From Atrina japonica (Eukaryota > Mollusca > Bivalvia > Pterioida > Pinnidae): a stretch of 64,000 nucleotides of DNA. Positions 35,773 through 43,704 of the stretch are shown here, in pieces. Positions within the stretch are counted from its first letter, which is position 1; each line of letters begins with the position of its first letter. A program made the translations under genes and the position numbers. The notes beneath the pieces were generated by a model. It was not told the DNA's origin, ran no database searches, and saw only the letters and a list, made by a program, of their open reading frames with translations. The DNA lies in assembly GCA_030159075.1 (NCBI GenBank), contig BROG01000366.1, positions 260,001 through 324,000 of the forward strand, read 5' to 3'.

Positions 35773-36241
35773 CCAACTATATAGATAGAACGCCTGTGTA
35801 ATATTATTATGTAAAACCTAAATTGTTTATATGAAATTTATATATTCAGATATTTCCATATGTTTACAAACTTTATATAGTTTGGTCACATAGCGGTGTA
35901 TGGTTAATTAGTACACTGTGTCGATAAGGGATCTAAATATCATAGGTATCTTATTCTGTGTTATCACAGTTGGAGTGTTATGTGCAGCATCACAAGCACA
36001 AGAAGTACATTTAGATTTCCTTTGCAATGACCTAATAAGTGTGTACAATAGTGTTAGCATGGGGGTAAAAAGAGAAGTGTTCGGATGTTGGGAGTTGATA
36101 TAAAAAGAGAGCAAAAAAAAGGAGAGAGCAGAGACAGATACACATGTGAGGGTTCATCATAAAAACTACAAGGAAAAAATTATTTAGACCAGAAAAAAAT
36201 TGTCGTCATTATATCACACACCCGTATATGTAATGAAAGCG

Positions 36242-36282
<41 letters not shown>

Positions 36283-37406
36283 GAGAGAGAGAATTATGTT
36301 TAATTATGTCGTACCTTCCAATGTTACGTAAATTCTACTGAATACTCCGCCAAGGATAAATCCCATCGAAGGACCAAATATACCAATGCATGATATAATG
36401 CCTATAAGAAAATAAAAGTGTTTTATAATCAATAACATCCAGAATTTTACAATTAGCTGAACAATCAAAATAACAAAACAAATGGCAATGATGTGCGCTG
36501 ATTAAATTTGGCGACTTCAACCCCAGAATATACGACGATTATCAAACGTTAATGTAGGTATGTAGTTATACAACATGTACTGTGTATCAATTACGGTCTA
36601 CTCATCTGCCCCAAAACGAGGACCAGAATTTTGCTTCATACTACCATTAATAGGTGTCTTCGATGTTGTCAAGTATCCAATGTTTCCCAAGCAGTCATCA
36701 TCTTAGAATTACATAGGATGAAGGACATATCACTTTTCCGACATATTCTTGGTAGTTGTAACTGTATCTACTTACCTAGGAAACGAGATGTATTCTGTTT
36801 CTTAGCTGCATTGTCGTCCACGTAGGTTGCAACATAGGGCTGCCTCGGCGCCTTGCCACATCCCTGTAAAATCATTCCTATTGCTATCAAAGCCAATGCA
36901 ACATTAGAATATTCGCTAGAAGATCCCACCTTCGCCTTGTCACAAGTAGCTTCCCTGCTTTTATTTCCCGCTACATCGATTGTACACAAACCTTTATCTT
37001 TCGTTGTCGAGTTTATTCTGTCAAATATTGGCATGTTCTCCTCGGGTGTCAAGATGTACGCCAACACACAGAAATATGCAGAAAGGCCATAACAAATGGT
37101 AGCACCAGCCATAGCACGTGGGATATGGACGCTTCTGGTAAAGTAGCTTGCTAAGAGAATCGTAGTCAAGAATCCTATGTCATTACACCCCATCAGGAAA
37201 CCACTCTGCGCACTACTTAGCCCAAAGAATTTTTCAATGGTTGTAAGCTGTGAGGCTATGTATACATTGAGTGCCTGGGTAATCAACGCTGCCGGGCTAA
37301 AGAATACCGTAAAAAATGCTACACTTGCAAAGCATTGCAGACATTTCGGTCGAAAACTCCTTATCCCACACATAGTGTCAGGGTCCTTAACTGTTGTAGA
37401 CGGCAT
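23399..37406 (-). CDS. SLCO: Organic anion transporting polypeptide (OATP/SLCO family), ten coding exons
   Basis: Coding exons in order: 37406-36776, 36401-36315, 35131-34934, 34375-34217, 31839-31650, 29581-29416, 28311-28294, 26362-26214, 25246-25182 and 23718-23399. All have GT donors, AG acceptors and compatible phases, giving 660 residues, a normal OATP length. OATPs are plasma-membrane carriers of amphipathic organic anions with twelve membrane segments. Exon 1 carries four hydrophobic segments. The family signature appears as [13 protein letters not shown] (residues 247-259). The large extracellular loop has a Kazal-like pattern (C442, C446, C448, C456, C467, C471, then NCTC 484-487). 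The last exon has the conserved LIDTCCLIW and [15 protein letters not shown]. The start ATG suits the family's short cytosolic N-terminus; upstream noncoding exons are possible. Introns are full of mobile elements. The orthologue group within SLCO is not resolved. Confidence 0.95.
24470..25005 (-). pseudogene. Reverse transcriptase C-terminal relic with tail A, in OATP intron 9
   Basis: The minus strand gives [24 protein letters not shown] and [20 protein letters not shown] in one frame with small gaps, then tail A (24720-24470). Confidence 0.75.
25095..25145 (-). repeat. Family E fragment
   Basis: The minus strand reads ATTATAATTTTGGTATTAAG, like the family E copies at 9405, 26655 and 51835. 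Confidence 0.45.
25182..25246 (-). CDS. SLCO: OATP exon 9
   Basis: It encodes [20 protein letters not shown], matching the conserved DKS.ALG region that precedes segment 11. 65 bases, donor GTAAGT. Confidence 0.93.
25368..25442. repeat. (TA)n microsatellite in OATP intron 8
   Basis: An interrupted TA array about 120 bases upstream of the exon 9 acceptor on the minus strand. Confidence 0.97.
25540..25715 (+). mobile_element. tRNA-derived SINE, 5'-truncated
   Basis: It keeps the B box (CAGTTCGAGCC), the GTTTACACGCGGAGGGCCGG block, CTCCTCCACCA and the end TTGTTGAGTGTGCCGTTAAA. Confidence 0.8.
25925..26130 (-). mobile_element. Tail A copy in OATP intron 8
   Basis: Contains the reverse of CTCCTCCATGACACCTGATC and the GGTCACACCCGCCGTGAGTC block. 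Confidence 0.8.
26214..26362 (-). CDS. SLCO: OATP exon 8 (end of Kazal loop, membrane segment 10)
   Basis: It begins [20 protein letters not shown] and runs into a hydrophobic segment ending [13 protein letters not shown]. 149 bases, donor GTAAAG, phase 2. Confidence 0.93.
26655..26830 (+). repeat. Dispersed repeat, family E, in OATP intron 7
   Basis: It matches 51835-52015 in order and spacing: GTTACTCTTAGACGGAT, a TGACACCACTTT-like block, TTGACAGAAACG and ATAACTTTGGTATTATG. Confidence 0.6.
27100..27690 (-). pseudogene. Reverse transcriptase relic with tail A in OATP intron 7
   Basis: Minus-strand scraps include VYISQMI and [15 protein letters not shown] equivalents. Tail A follows (27420-27100) and has lost its central cysteine-rich block. 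The 105-codon frame at 27575-27892 is a by-product. Confidence 0.6.
28294..28311 (-). CDS. SLCO: OATP exon 7, 18-base microexon
   Basis: It encodes EYGSVK and connects exon 6 to the NCTC motif of exon 8. Acceptor TGTTTGTAG and a consensus donor GTAAGT flank it, and it preserves phase 0. Skipping it would remove six residues without a frameshift. Support is the splice sites, the phase and the expected position just before the NCxC motif. Confidence 0.8.
28935..29140 (+). repeat. Dispersed repeat, family D
   Basis: It shares GTGTATATCTCTTTTTTTTG, AATCGATCTAAGTAG and an end resembling AGCTATGCCTCTTTAA with 59095-59275 and, inverted, 62190-62275. Its end leads straight into the 33-base tandem array. 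Confidence 0.65.
29141..29417 (-). repeat. SLCO: 33-35-base minisatellite that includes the exon 6 donor
   Basis: About eight units. The five nearest the exon are 33 bases long and nearly identical (plus strand GATTACATTAAAACACAGCT then AGTGTCCCTTTAA). On the coding strand each unit starts at AAT then GTAATC, so the exon 6 donor is the boundary of the first unit and donor-like copies recur every 33 bases. Two units are altered at this point (GTTATC, GCAATC). Confidence 0.93.
29416..29581 (-). CDS. SLCO: OATP exon 6 (Kazal-like extracellular loop)
   Basis: It encodes residues 422-477, including [20 protein letters not shown] and YMTPCHAGC, a Kazal-type cysteine pattern. Acceptor TTCTTGCAG. 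The donor GTAATC is weak and is the first unit of a 33-base tandem repeat in the intron. Confidence 0.93.
29899..29988. repeat. (TA)n microsatellite in OATP intron 5
   Basis: About 90 bases of TA, preceded by ACACACACGC-like steps. Confidence 0.97.
30665..30905 (+). mobile_element. tRNA-derived SINE, near full length, in OATP intron 5
   Basis: The head GGCCTCCGTTGTCGAGTGGT with TAGAGCATCGCGC, a B box AGGTTCAAGTC, the body TATACCAGTTTACTTGCGGA and the end AATTGTTGAGTGACGTACAA. Confidence 0.85.
30945..31160 (+). repeat. Dispersed repeat, family F
   Basis: It matches 45505-45725 through TTACATGCATGTGTAATCAT, CAGTTACAATAC.GAGTTCAA, ATACGTAATGTCGTA and AAGGGACATGTAATAA. It is about 215 bases with no coding capacity. 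Confidence 0.75.
31158..31285. repeat. Foldback of about 62-base arms
   Basis: The arms meet at 31222 around a four-base spacer GATT. The inner ten bases GTAGCGGATG/CATCCGCTAC pair perfectly; outward to ACAAAAC/GTTTTGT the arms pair with several mismatches. It is a probable MITE in OATP intron 5. Confidence 0.8.
31385..31425 (-). mobile_element. Tail A terminal scrap
   Basis: Only the end segment CTCAGATACCAAAGTATAAA remains, in OATP intron 5. Confidence 0.5.
31650..31839 (-). CDS. SLCO: OATP exon 5 (membrane segments 8-9)
   Basis: It encodes [20 protein letters not shown] and then [20 protein letters not shown]. 190 bases, entered in phase 1 and left in phase 2, donor GTAAAT. Confidence 0.92.
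31925..32050 (-). mobile_element. Tail A fragment in OATP intron 4
   Basis: Terminal segment GATACCAAAGTATTAATCTT with AGGATGTCCAGGATACAATA. Confidence 0.7.
32211..33572. mobile_element. Large inverted array of alternating monomers in OATP intron 4
   Basis: The ends are inverted: both carry GCGATAAAATGAC motifs facing outwards, with about 30 bases of imperfect inverted repeat. Inside are at least eight units of about 130-190 bases separated by GGGGTCATTTTATCGCGGTC-like boundaries and C or G runs. Units left of about 32815 read in one direction, units to the right in the opposite. Two unit types recur: one with GTGGTCATCACTTTTGCTGA, one with TGGCTATCCAACCATAATTA. The right half alternates between the types. 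No open frame was seen. Confidence 0.85.
33583..33661. repeat. (TA)n microsatellite
   Basis: TA array adjoining the inverted monomer array. Confidence 0.97.
33900..34175 (-). mobile_element. Tail B copy in OATP intron 4
   Basis: It contains ACCAGGTGTGCGGAAGGAGT, AATGTTACATGGAAACCTGT and the final ACATTCCTGACAGGGGG block. It ends about 40 bases from OATP exon 4. Confidence 0.75.
34217..34375 (-). CDS. SLCO: OATP exon 4 (membrane segment 7)
   Basis: It encodes [18 protein letters not shown], then [10 protein letters not shown], a block conserved between OATP segments 7 and 8. 159 bases, donor GTAAAC. Confidence 0.93.
34934..35131 (-). CDS. SLCO: OATP exon 3 (family signature, membrane segment 6)
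   Basis: It encodes [19 protein letters not shown], then a hydrophobic segment and a strongly basic, asparagine-rich intracellular loop ([14 protein letters not shown]). 198 bases, acceptor ATCACAG, donor GTAGAT. Confidence 0.95.
35200..36240. repeat. OATP intron 2 with (TA)n, (TA)n(TG)n and (TA)n arrays
   Basis: The arrays lie at 35535-35625 (TA then TG) and 35710-35771 (TA). The remainder has no recognisable feature. Confidence 0.9.
36246..36293. repeat. (GA)n microsatellite
   Basis: GA array 22 bases 3' of OATP exon 2 on the coding strand, where it reads as a (TC)n run. Confidence 0.95.
36315..36401 (-). CDS. SLCO: OATP exon 2 (membrane segment 5)
   Basis: It encodes [20 protein letters not shown]. 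Acceptor TCTTATAG, donor GTACGA. 87 bases, entered and left in phase 1. Confidence 0.92.
36776..37406 (-). CDS. SLCO: OATP exon 1 (residues 1-210, membrane segments 1-4)
   Basis: It begins [18 protein letters not shown] and includes [20 protein letters not shown] and, near the end, [18 protein letters not shown]. Donor GTAAGT, phase 1. Confidence 0.95.
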
Positions 37407-37409
37407 AAT

Positions 37410-38088
37410 CAGTATTTAGAGTCAATACTACCTCAAGTGTACAGACAATGCTATGTTAAACTTCATGAAACTGAATCTGTATAAGAATCTGCATAATTGC
37501 TTACACAAGGATGCATATAAAGAAAGTTACAGCTCCGAGCTTCCATGCAGAACCACTGAATGGACCAATAGTTTGTGAATATCAGGTAAAATGAGTAAAA
37601 TACTGATGATATGATACTAGTTACTGTCTTGAGAGACCACAGTCATCATTTTGTCAATGTTTAATATCAAAAGATCAGATCATATAATTTGAATTTTCGA
37701 ACGGGAAAACATATAACACTAGATTTGTTTTTTCTTTAATTGACGTGGAAAAAATATTTGATTCGGGTGTAAAAGGCGAATTATCACTGCATAAACAAAT
37801 ATATAATATAAACTCTCAGCTTTTCTCAGATCGAAATAAACCATATTGATTATTTATCCAACTTTGTATCAATCGTTGAATTAAATACCTCCCTCCCAAA
37901 AACAAAAAACAAAACAGTATTTACATTAAATAATATACTATCAAATAACAATATCATAACATTCTATTTCAAATACAATTATGAAATAAATTATTATTTA
38001 ATACATAACATATGTAGTATTCTGCCATACCACACAATTTGTCAGAATCGTCATTTAAGATTTATCTAGTGCGATGCTCTAACCATAT
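37410..38088. other. Region upstream of the OATP start codon
   Basis: The promoter and any 5' noncoding exon of the OATP gene should lie here or beyond. No convincing core promoter could be recognised. The sequence is AT-rich. Confidence 0.3.
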
Positions 38089-38089
38089 A

Positions 38090-38838
38090 AAAAAACTTCA
38101 GATACCAAAGTATAAATCAATAGAATGTCCAGGACATAGATACAAATCCGGTTAAAATGGACAAACACGGACCTCTAGAAACCAAGAGGTGAGATCAGGT
38201 GCCATGGAGGAGTAACCATCCCCTGTCGACCGGTCACACCCGCCGTGAGTCCACAGTCAAGTCCAATGAAACACGTGAGGAGTGTATCCTCGTCACAACT
38301 GGTACAGACGTCTCAACAACCACCAACGAAAAGGCAACTCAACATTTCACTTAGTGAAACAGAGTGATCGCAAACAAGACTATTATACCGACCGTAAAAA
38401 TTGAGGAACGGTGACATTAAACGTGGTTTCGATATCCCTGTGTCAATAATTTGTCAGTGAGTAGTTTACCTCTGTATATGAAATCTTCATATGTTGTACA
38501 CGCCCTGGCATATCGGATCATTTGTGAAATATAAACTCCATATTCGGGTGACTGAGGGATATTACTACTTAAATGTGGAAAATTTACGATGGGAAAGTCG
38601 AAATCGTCGCGTTTGTCGTATAGCTTAGTTGCTAATTTCTCGTCGTCTGTGTTTATATTAAGTAAAATGTCTAAGTATGAAGCCTGTGTGCTTGATTCTG
38701 TTGTATCTTTAATTTCTAGTTCGCTGGGATATATCGCATTGACATATGTATGAAAAGTGTCATTATTAATTGACAAAACGTCGTCGATATATCTAAATGT
38801 CAAATTAAAGGACACCGCTAACTTTTTCTTCTTTTGAT
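38090..38838 (-). pseudogene. 5'-truncated reverse transcriptase with tail A, longest open copy
   Basis: A 132-codon open frame (38815-38417) encodes FRYIDDVLSINND with an intact YIDD catalytic box, then IYPSELEIKDTTESS, LATKLYDKRDDFDFP, HLSSNIPQSPEYGVYISQM and [11 protein letters not shown]. Tail A follows to 38090. The fingers, the QQT.GIPMGTN block and any endonuclease are missing. It is the youngest-looking copy of the family here. Membership of the Penelope-like group is probable but unproven. Confidence 0.8.
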
Positions 38839-38844
38839 TTAGCA

Positions 38845-38915
38845 GTCTGTGGCCGAATGGTTAGAGCATCGCACTTTGAATTTTGAAGTCTCTCACTTCT
38901 GGGCCGAGGGCCATG
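38845..38915 (+). mobile_element. SINE head fragment
   Basis: The tRNA-like 5' part only: GTGGCCGAATGGTTAGAGCA with TCGCACTTTGAA. It sits at the end of the reverse transcriptase relic. Confidence 0.6.
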
Positions 38916-39296
38916 AAACTATTCTCAGACAAAATATTTACTCAACTTCAAGATTTTATTCAGATCTTGAGAATTTTCTCAAGTTGGGTAAAGTTGTGCA
39001 CAATAAACAATTCATAGACAAATTTCTTTATCAAGTGATCAAAAATCTTAAGTATAGTCTGTAGCTGACTTTAAGTAATTCTAAACAGCGGGATAAATAA
39101 ATGCTAATGTCTTGGTCATTGTCGCCCTAGAGTAGTTCGGAACATGTTTAACCCTTTGGCTTTCGAAAACAACGTGTTATTTGAGCGGAATAAGTTTAGT
39201 AGAACAACACTGTTTTTTCTTTTGACTTGTTTTGGCCACGTTTGATTACATTAACAATAGGGACGGTGTAAATTTAGTCCATATATCAATATCATA

Positions 39297-39377
39297 ATCA
39301 TTATTATTATTATTATTATTATTGAATATTGACTCATTGTCCATGCTAATGCATCTGAAAACTAGACAATATCATAA

Positions 39378-39412
<35 letters not shown>
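39297..39412. repeat. Two (ATT)n microsatellites in a local duplication
   Basis: ATAATCATTATT arrays at 39291-39322 and 39373-39411 share the same left flank AATATCATAATCATTATTAT, so the flank and the array were duplicated together. Confidence 0.9.
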
Positions 39413-39414
<2 letters not shown>

Positions 39415-39429
39415 ATGTATCACTAACTA

Positions 39430-40020
39430 TAACTTTTTTGCCAAGCATGTTGGATGCCCTTTATCAGATGAACAAATTATTGACACAGGGATATCTTAAA
39501 ATGCGTTTTACGGTCGGTATAATAGCCTTGTTTGATTACTCTGTTTCTCTAAGTGAAAAGTTGTGCTGACTGTTCGATAACAATTGTTGAGACGTCTGTA
39601 CCAATTGGAGGACTCGTTCCTCACTTATTTCATTTGGATTTGACTGTGGACTCACAGCGGGTGTGACCGGTCAACAGGGAATGCTTACTCCTCCATGGCA
39701 CCTGACACCCACCGTGAGTCCACAGTCAAATTAAATGAAATAAGTGAGGAAAAATGAGTTGCCTTTTCGTTGGCGGTTGTTGAGACATCTGTAATAATTC
39801 TGACGAGGATTCGTTCCTCATGTATTTTATTTGGATTTAACTGAGGACTCGCGGCGGAAGTTACAGGTCGACAGGGGATGCTTACTCCTCCATGGTACCT
39901 GATCCCTCCTCTTGGTTTCCAGAAGTCCGTGCTTGGCCAATTTTACCAGATTTGTATATATATCCTGCTTTTCCTGAAAATTTATACTGTGGTATCTGAG
40001 ATTTTATATGAAATTTCAAC
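39430..40020 (+). mobile_element. Two tail A copies head to tail with an inverted sliver between
   Basis: Copy 1 (39430-39705) starts in the reverse transcriptase end and stops inside tail A at TCCATGGCACCTGA. A minus-oriented piece (39706-39756, CACCGTGAGTCCACAGTCAA) follows, then a plus-oriented copy 2 (39757-40020) reaches the normal terminus. Confidence 0.8.
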
Positions 40021-40265
40021 ATTAGGTTTTAATGATTGTATACAAATATAATGCACTTTTCCTTGCCCGTGGTTCACCCCGGAACTAATGCAAGCAATTG
40101 AGTCGCAGAGTATATACATTATTTATTATTGAAGATTTTATCATCTCAAAAGCGAAAAAACCGTATTTACGAAACATAATTTGAAAAAAAAATCATTTTC
40201 CGATCGACTGCACATGTAAAATTAGTAACTTCAAAGTAACATCTACAAAGGTAAAAAGTAAGTAC

Positions 40266-40455
40266 CGTTGGTCTAATGGCCTTGTTTGCGATTACTCTGT
40301 TTCACTAAGTGAAATGTTGTGTTGACTGTTAACAATTATTGAGACGTCTATACCAATTGTAAAGAGGACTCGTCCCTCACTTATTTCATTTGAATTTGAC
40401 TGTGGACTCACGGGTGTGGGAAGTCAATAGGAAATGCTTACTCCTCCATGGTCTT
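40266..40455 (+). mobile_element. Tail A fragment
   Basis: ATTACTCTGTTTCACTAAGT through GGAAATGCTTACTCCTCCAT; the terminus is missing. Confidence 0.75.
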
Positions 40456-40580
40456 AATTCGTGATTGTATACAAATATAATACACTTTTCATGTCCTTGT
40501 CTGTGGTTCACCCCAGAAATAATGAAAAACAATTGAGATGCAGAGTATTTACATTATTTAAAATTGAAGATTTTATGAGG

Positions 40581-41296
40581 AGCATAGCGCACGAAATGAA
40601 ATATAAATAATTTCTAAATATTGACGTGAGAAATATAATAATGCATCGACTTTAAATCTGACCATCACAGCTGTTTTAATGTATCTTTCCTATATCGGGT
40701 AGAAATTACCCAGGTATGACACACCACTGCGCATGCCTCAGGTAAACACCAGTTTCCGATGAAATATACTTGCTGACTTTCAATGCGAGACAAAATAAAC
40801 AAAGTTTTACAAAATACGTGTATAATATGATTTTAATTTCGGAATTCACAGATACACATCCGTACTGAATGAAATAATGAGTACAGTGTTTATCTTATAT
40901 AATCTCGTATAATTACACTAAGTCCACAACAGCAGTAGGATTAACACTGTTCATAACTTATTCAACATCTGACTGTGTACAGAACTGTTATCTCATATCC
41001 GTTGTTTGTCCTATAAAAGAATAAAATTCTCTGATTATGAATGAAAAAAAATATTCGAGAAATAATCAAATATACTTTCATCATCATCATCATCATCATC
41101 ATATATGATCGTATATTACATCGGACACCGGTGTCTACCTAGGGCATGCGCAGTGGTGTGTCATACCTTGGTAATTTCAACCCAATATAGGAAAAATACT
41201 TGAACACAGCTGTGTTTTGATGGTCGGATTGAAGGTCAGTGCATTACTATATCTCGCGGAAATATCAGAAATATAATTGGAAATCTGAAATTTTAA
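40581..41296. mobile_element. Foldback MITE with about 160-base arms
   Basis: The arms are about 40605-40775 and 41105-41275. They pair around GGTATGACACACCACTGCGC and its complement, with about 330 bases of unrelated interior. The interior contains a (TCA)n run at 41076-41103. Copy 1 of the surrounding X-Y segment lacks this block. Confidence 0.8.
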
Positions 41297-41644
41297 GAAA
41301 AAGCGAAAAAAACGTAATTATGAAACATAATTTGAATATCATAAAACTTCACTTTTCAGTCACATGTAACTTCAAAGTAACATTTACAAAGGTAAAAAGT
41401 AAGTAAAAACTAGAATAGAGTACTGAATATCTGATAAGCGTCTAAGTTAACCAAACAAATAAACGGGTGAACTTTTGTAAAAGGTAGCCACGAATTTATC
41501 TGATACTGTGAAGACAAATAGAGAGTATAAACAACGAATAGGAAAAAATGGAAATATTGGAAACAACAACGAACTTTTTGACCTTTTCAGACTGACAAAC
41601 TCCGTATATGCAATAAAAGACCAATCTATTCAGAGGCGGGTGGA

Positions 41645-41768
41645 GGGGGCTTCCGTTGTCGAGTTACTAGAGCAACACGCTTGAAACCAAAGTTTATCAC
41701 CTCTTGTCAGCGCAGGTTTGAGCCGTGCTATTACCTAAGCTGAGTTTGTGAGAATTTTTTTAAAATTT
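41645..41768 (+). mobile_element. SINE 5' fragment
   Basis: CTTCCGTTGTCGAGTTACTA with a B-box-like AGGTTTGAGCC; truncated after TGAGTTTGTGAGAA. Confidence 0.7.
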
Positions 41769-42409
41769 ATTTGTACTCAGACATAAAAAGTTTAAGTGAG
41801 GCCAGAGTTCGGTTGATCTGGCATACCCACTGTACATCAGTGTGCTGTATATATATCAAAGCACATACTTTGGAAAAATATTGGAAAAAGATACTGAGAA
41901 ATATTAAATTGAGAGAAAGAGAGAGAGATACAGGGAGAGAGAAACTTTCATACAGCATTCATACTAAAACATACATTTAATCTTATATACATTTATAAAT
42001 AAATGTTTTAAACAAGAAAATGTTTGAACTTCATCTTGCTCAGTATATAAATGCAGAATACAAATATATTCTCTTAGGTAATATATAGGTAATATCAAGG
42101 TTTACCGATTTAAATGTACCAAATGTTCGAGGTTTAGGTCTAGGAAAAAAGGCCGTCATTAAAACCTGGCGACACAGGACAATATAAATATCATTGATAA
42201 TATCAAAGTCATAATTATACAAAAATAAAAGCCAAAACAAATACCCACCACGACTGCCTCTGCCAATAAGTCTTCATCAGTAAAGCTCGAGAATTTAATA
42301 TATTGCATAGTTGTTTAATTTCACGGAAAGAAAATTTCGCATTTTTCTGAAAGGAACTTATTGACTGGTATTAAATTTTGTGCAAAATTATTTCCGAATT
42401 GTCTTTATA

Positions 42410-42515
42410 ATTCTTCATAAGTGTAAGGTATTATATTTACGGGTATTTAATCTCGCGGAGATTTCATTGAACGTGAATATAGCGAAATTAAATCTCCTGC
42501 GAATAAAAGCAACTA
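42410..42515. mobile_element. Possible short MITE
   Basis: TTAATCTCGCGGAGATTT and GCGAAATTAAATCTCCTGCG face each other in inverted orientation. There is no clear target duplication. Confidence 0.35.
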
Positions 42516-42764
42516 TACAGTAAATGCATTTCCAAAAGACAAATTGGCGTCAAATATGGACAAATAATGATTACAAATATTCGCCAAAACCACCAACGAA
42601 CGCCCAACTGTAAATTGAATATCTTAGCTTGTGATATGTCTAAGATTGAAATGAAGGTACCTGAGCGCTGAAAAAAATTCGTTTCATTACATTTATTATT
42701 CAAATTTGCTTTAGATAGGTAGCTTTTGTAATCCTATCGCTACTCTAGCATCTCCGATTGGGTC

Positions 42765-42841
42765 AAGACAAATATAAAAATTTCAGATACCAAGTATAAA
42801 TGTTAAGTATTTTCTGGTTATACATACATACACACACACAG

Positions 42842-42940
<99 letters not shown>

Positions 42941-43135
42941 ACTGGACAAACGTTGGCCTCTGGAAATCAAGACGTAGTATCAGGTGCCATGGAGGAGTAA
43001 GCACCACCCTGTTGACCGGTTACACCCGCCGTGAGTCCAGTCAAATTAAATGAAATAAGTGAAGAAAGATGGTACAGACGTCTCAAAAACCGATATCGAA
43101 CAGGCAATTAAACCGCAAACAAGACTATAGGCTTT
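42765..43135 (-). mobile_element. Tail A copy split by a microsatellite
   Basis: The terminal segment (42775-42800) and the body (42938-43135, with GGTTACACCCGCCGTGAGTC) are separated by a (CA)n(TA)n array at 42830-42935. Confidence 0.75.
42830..42935. repeat. (CA)n(TA)n microsatellite
   Basis: CA/GACA steps followed by about 68 bases of TA. Confidence 0.97.
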
Positions 43136-43656
43136 GGTTCTGATTGTTTGATATCTTATGTCAACGTATGCGTGTGATATGCAAAGTGCTTGCAAGTCAA
43201 TATATGTGTGTAATAGTCTACACGAAATTGAATTTATGTGTATTGTTTTTGTTTAGGTTTGTACATATGATACCGTCTAGAATATATTAATGTAATCTAT
43301 TTTCTCTCAAGTATTTCGTAATTTAATATAGAACCTGGATATAGGTCTGAATATTCCATACAATCTGTATCTATAAAATTTAACAATTTCAAAAAAGGTA
43401 GGAGACTTGTTTATTAAATCTTTATTGTGTGGTCTACAATACCTAGAAACTATAAATAAACGTATTCTTGATGTAAAATACAGTATACTCTCCCAGTTTA
43501 TTACAAAGATAATATTCAAAACATTTCAGATGCAGATCATTGATCAATTATTTTAGAGACACTTTTACTTGAAATAAGGGGAGAGACAATTTCATACTCA
43601 GCCTATAATAATAAAAGACAAAACATTAGATGTTTCCTTAACGGAAATCTTTCTCT

Positions 43657-43659
<3 letters not shown>

Positions 43660-43687
<28 letters not shown>

Positions 43688-43696
43688 TAATAATAA
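43660..43696. repeat. (ATA)n microsatellite
   Basis: About a dozen ATA/ATG triplets. Confidence 0.9.
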
Positions 43697-43704
43697 AGCA
43701 AGGA

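Larger units (their letters stand above)
40030..41405. repeat. Duplicated X-Y segment with an insertion in the second copy
   Basis: Segment X (40030-40147) recurs at 40461-40580, and segment Y (40148-40265) at 41297-41405. In copy 1, X and Y are adjacent. In copy 2 a foldback of about 715 bases separates them. A tail A fragment (40266-40455) lies between the two copies. Confidence 0.85.

Noticed and set aside
41771..41980. Overlapping 60-70-codon frames on both strands rich in Arg-Glu and Ser-Leu
   Set aside because: They are driven by a GA repeat at the centre.
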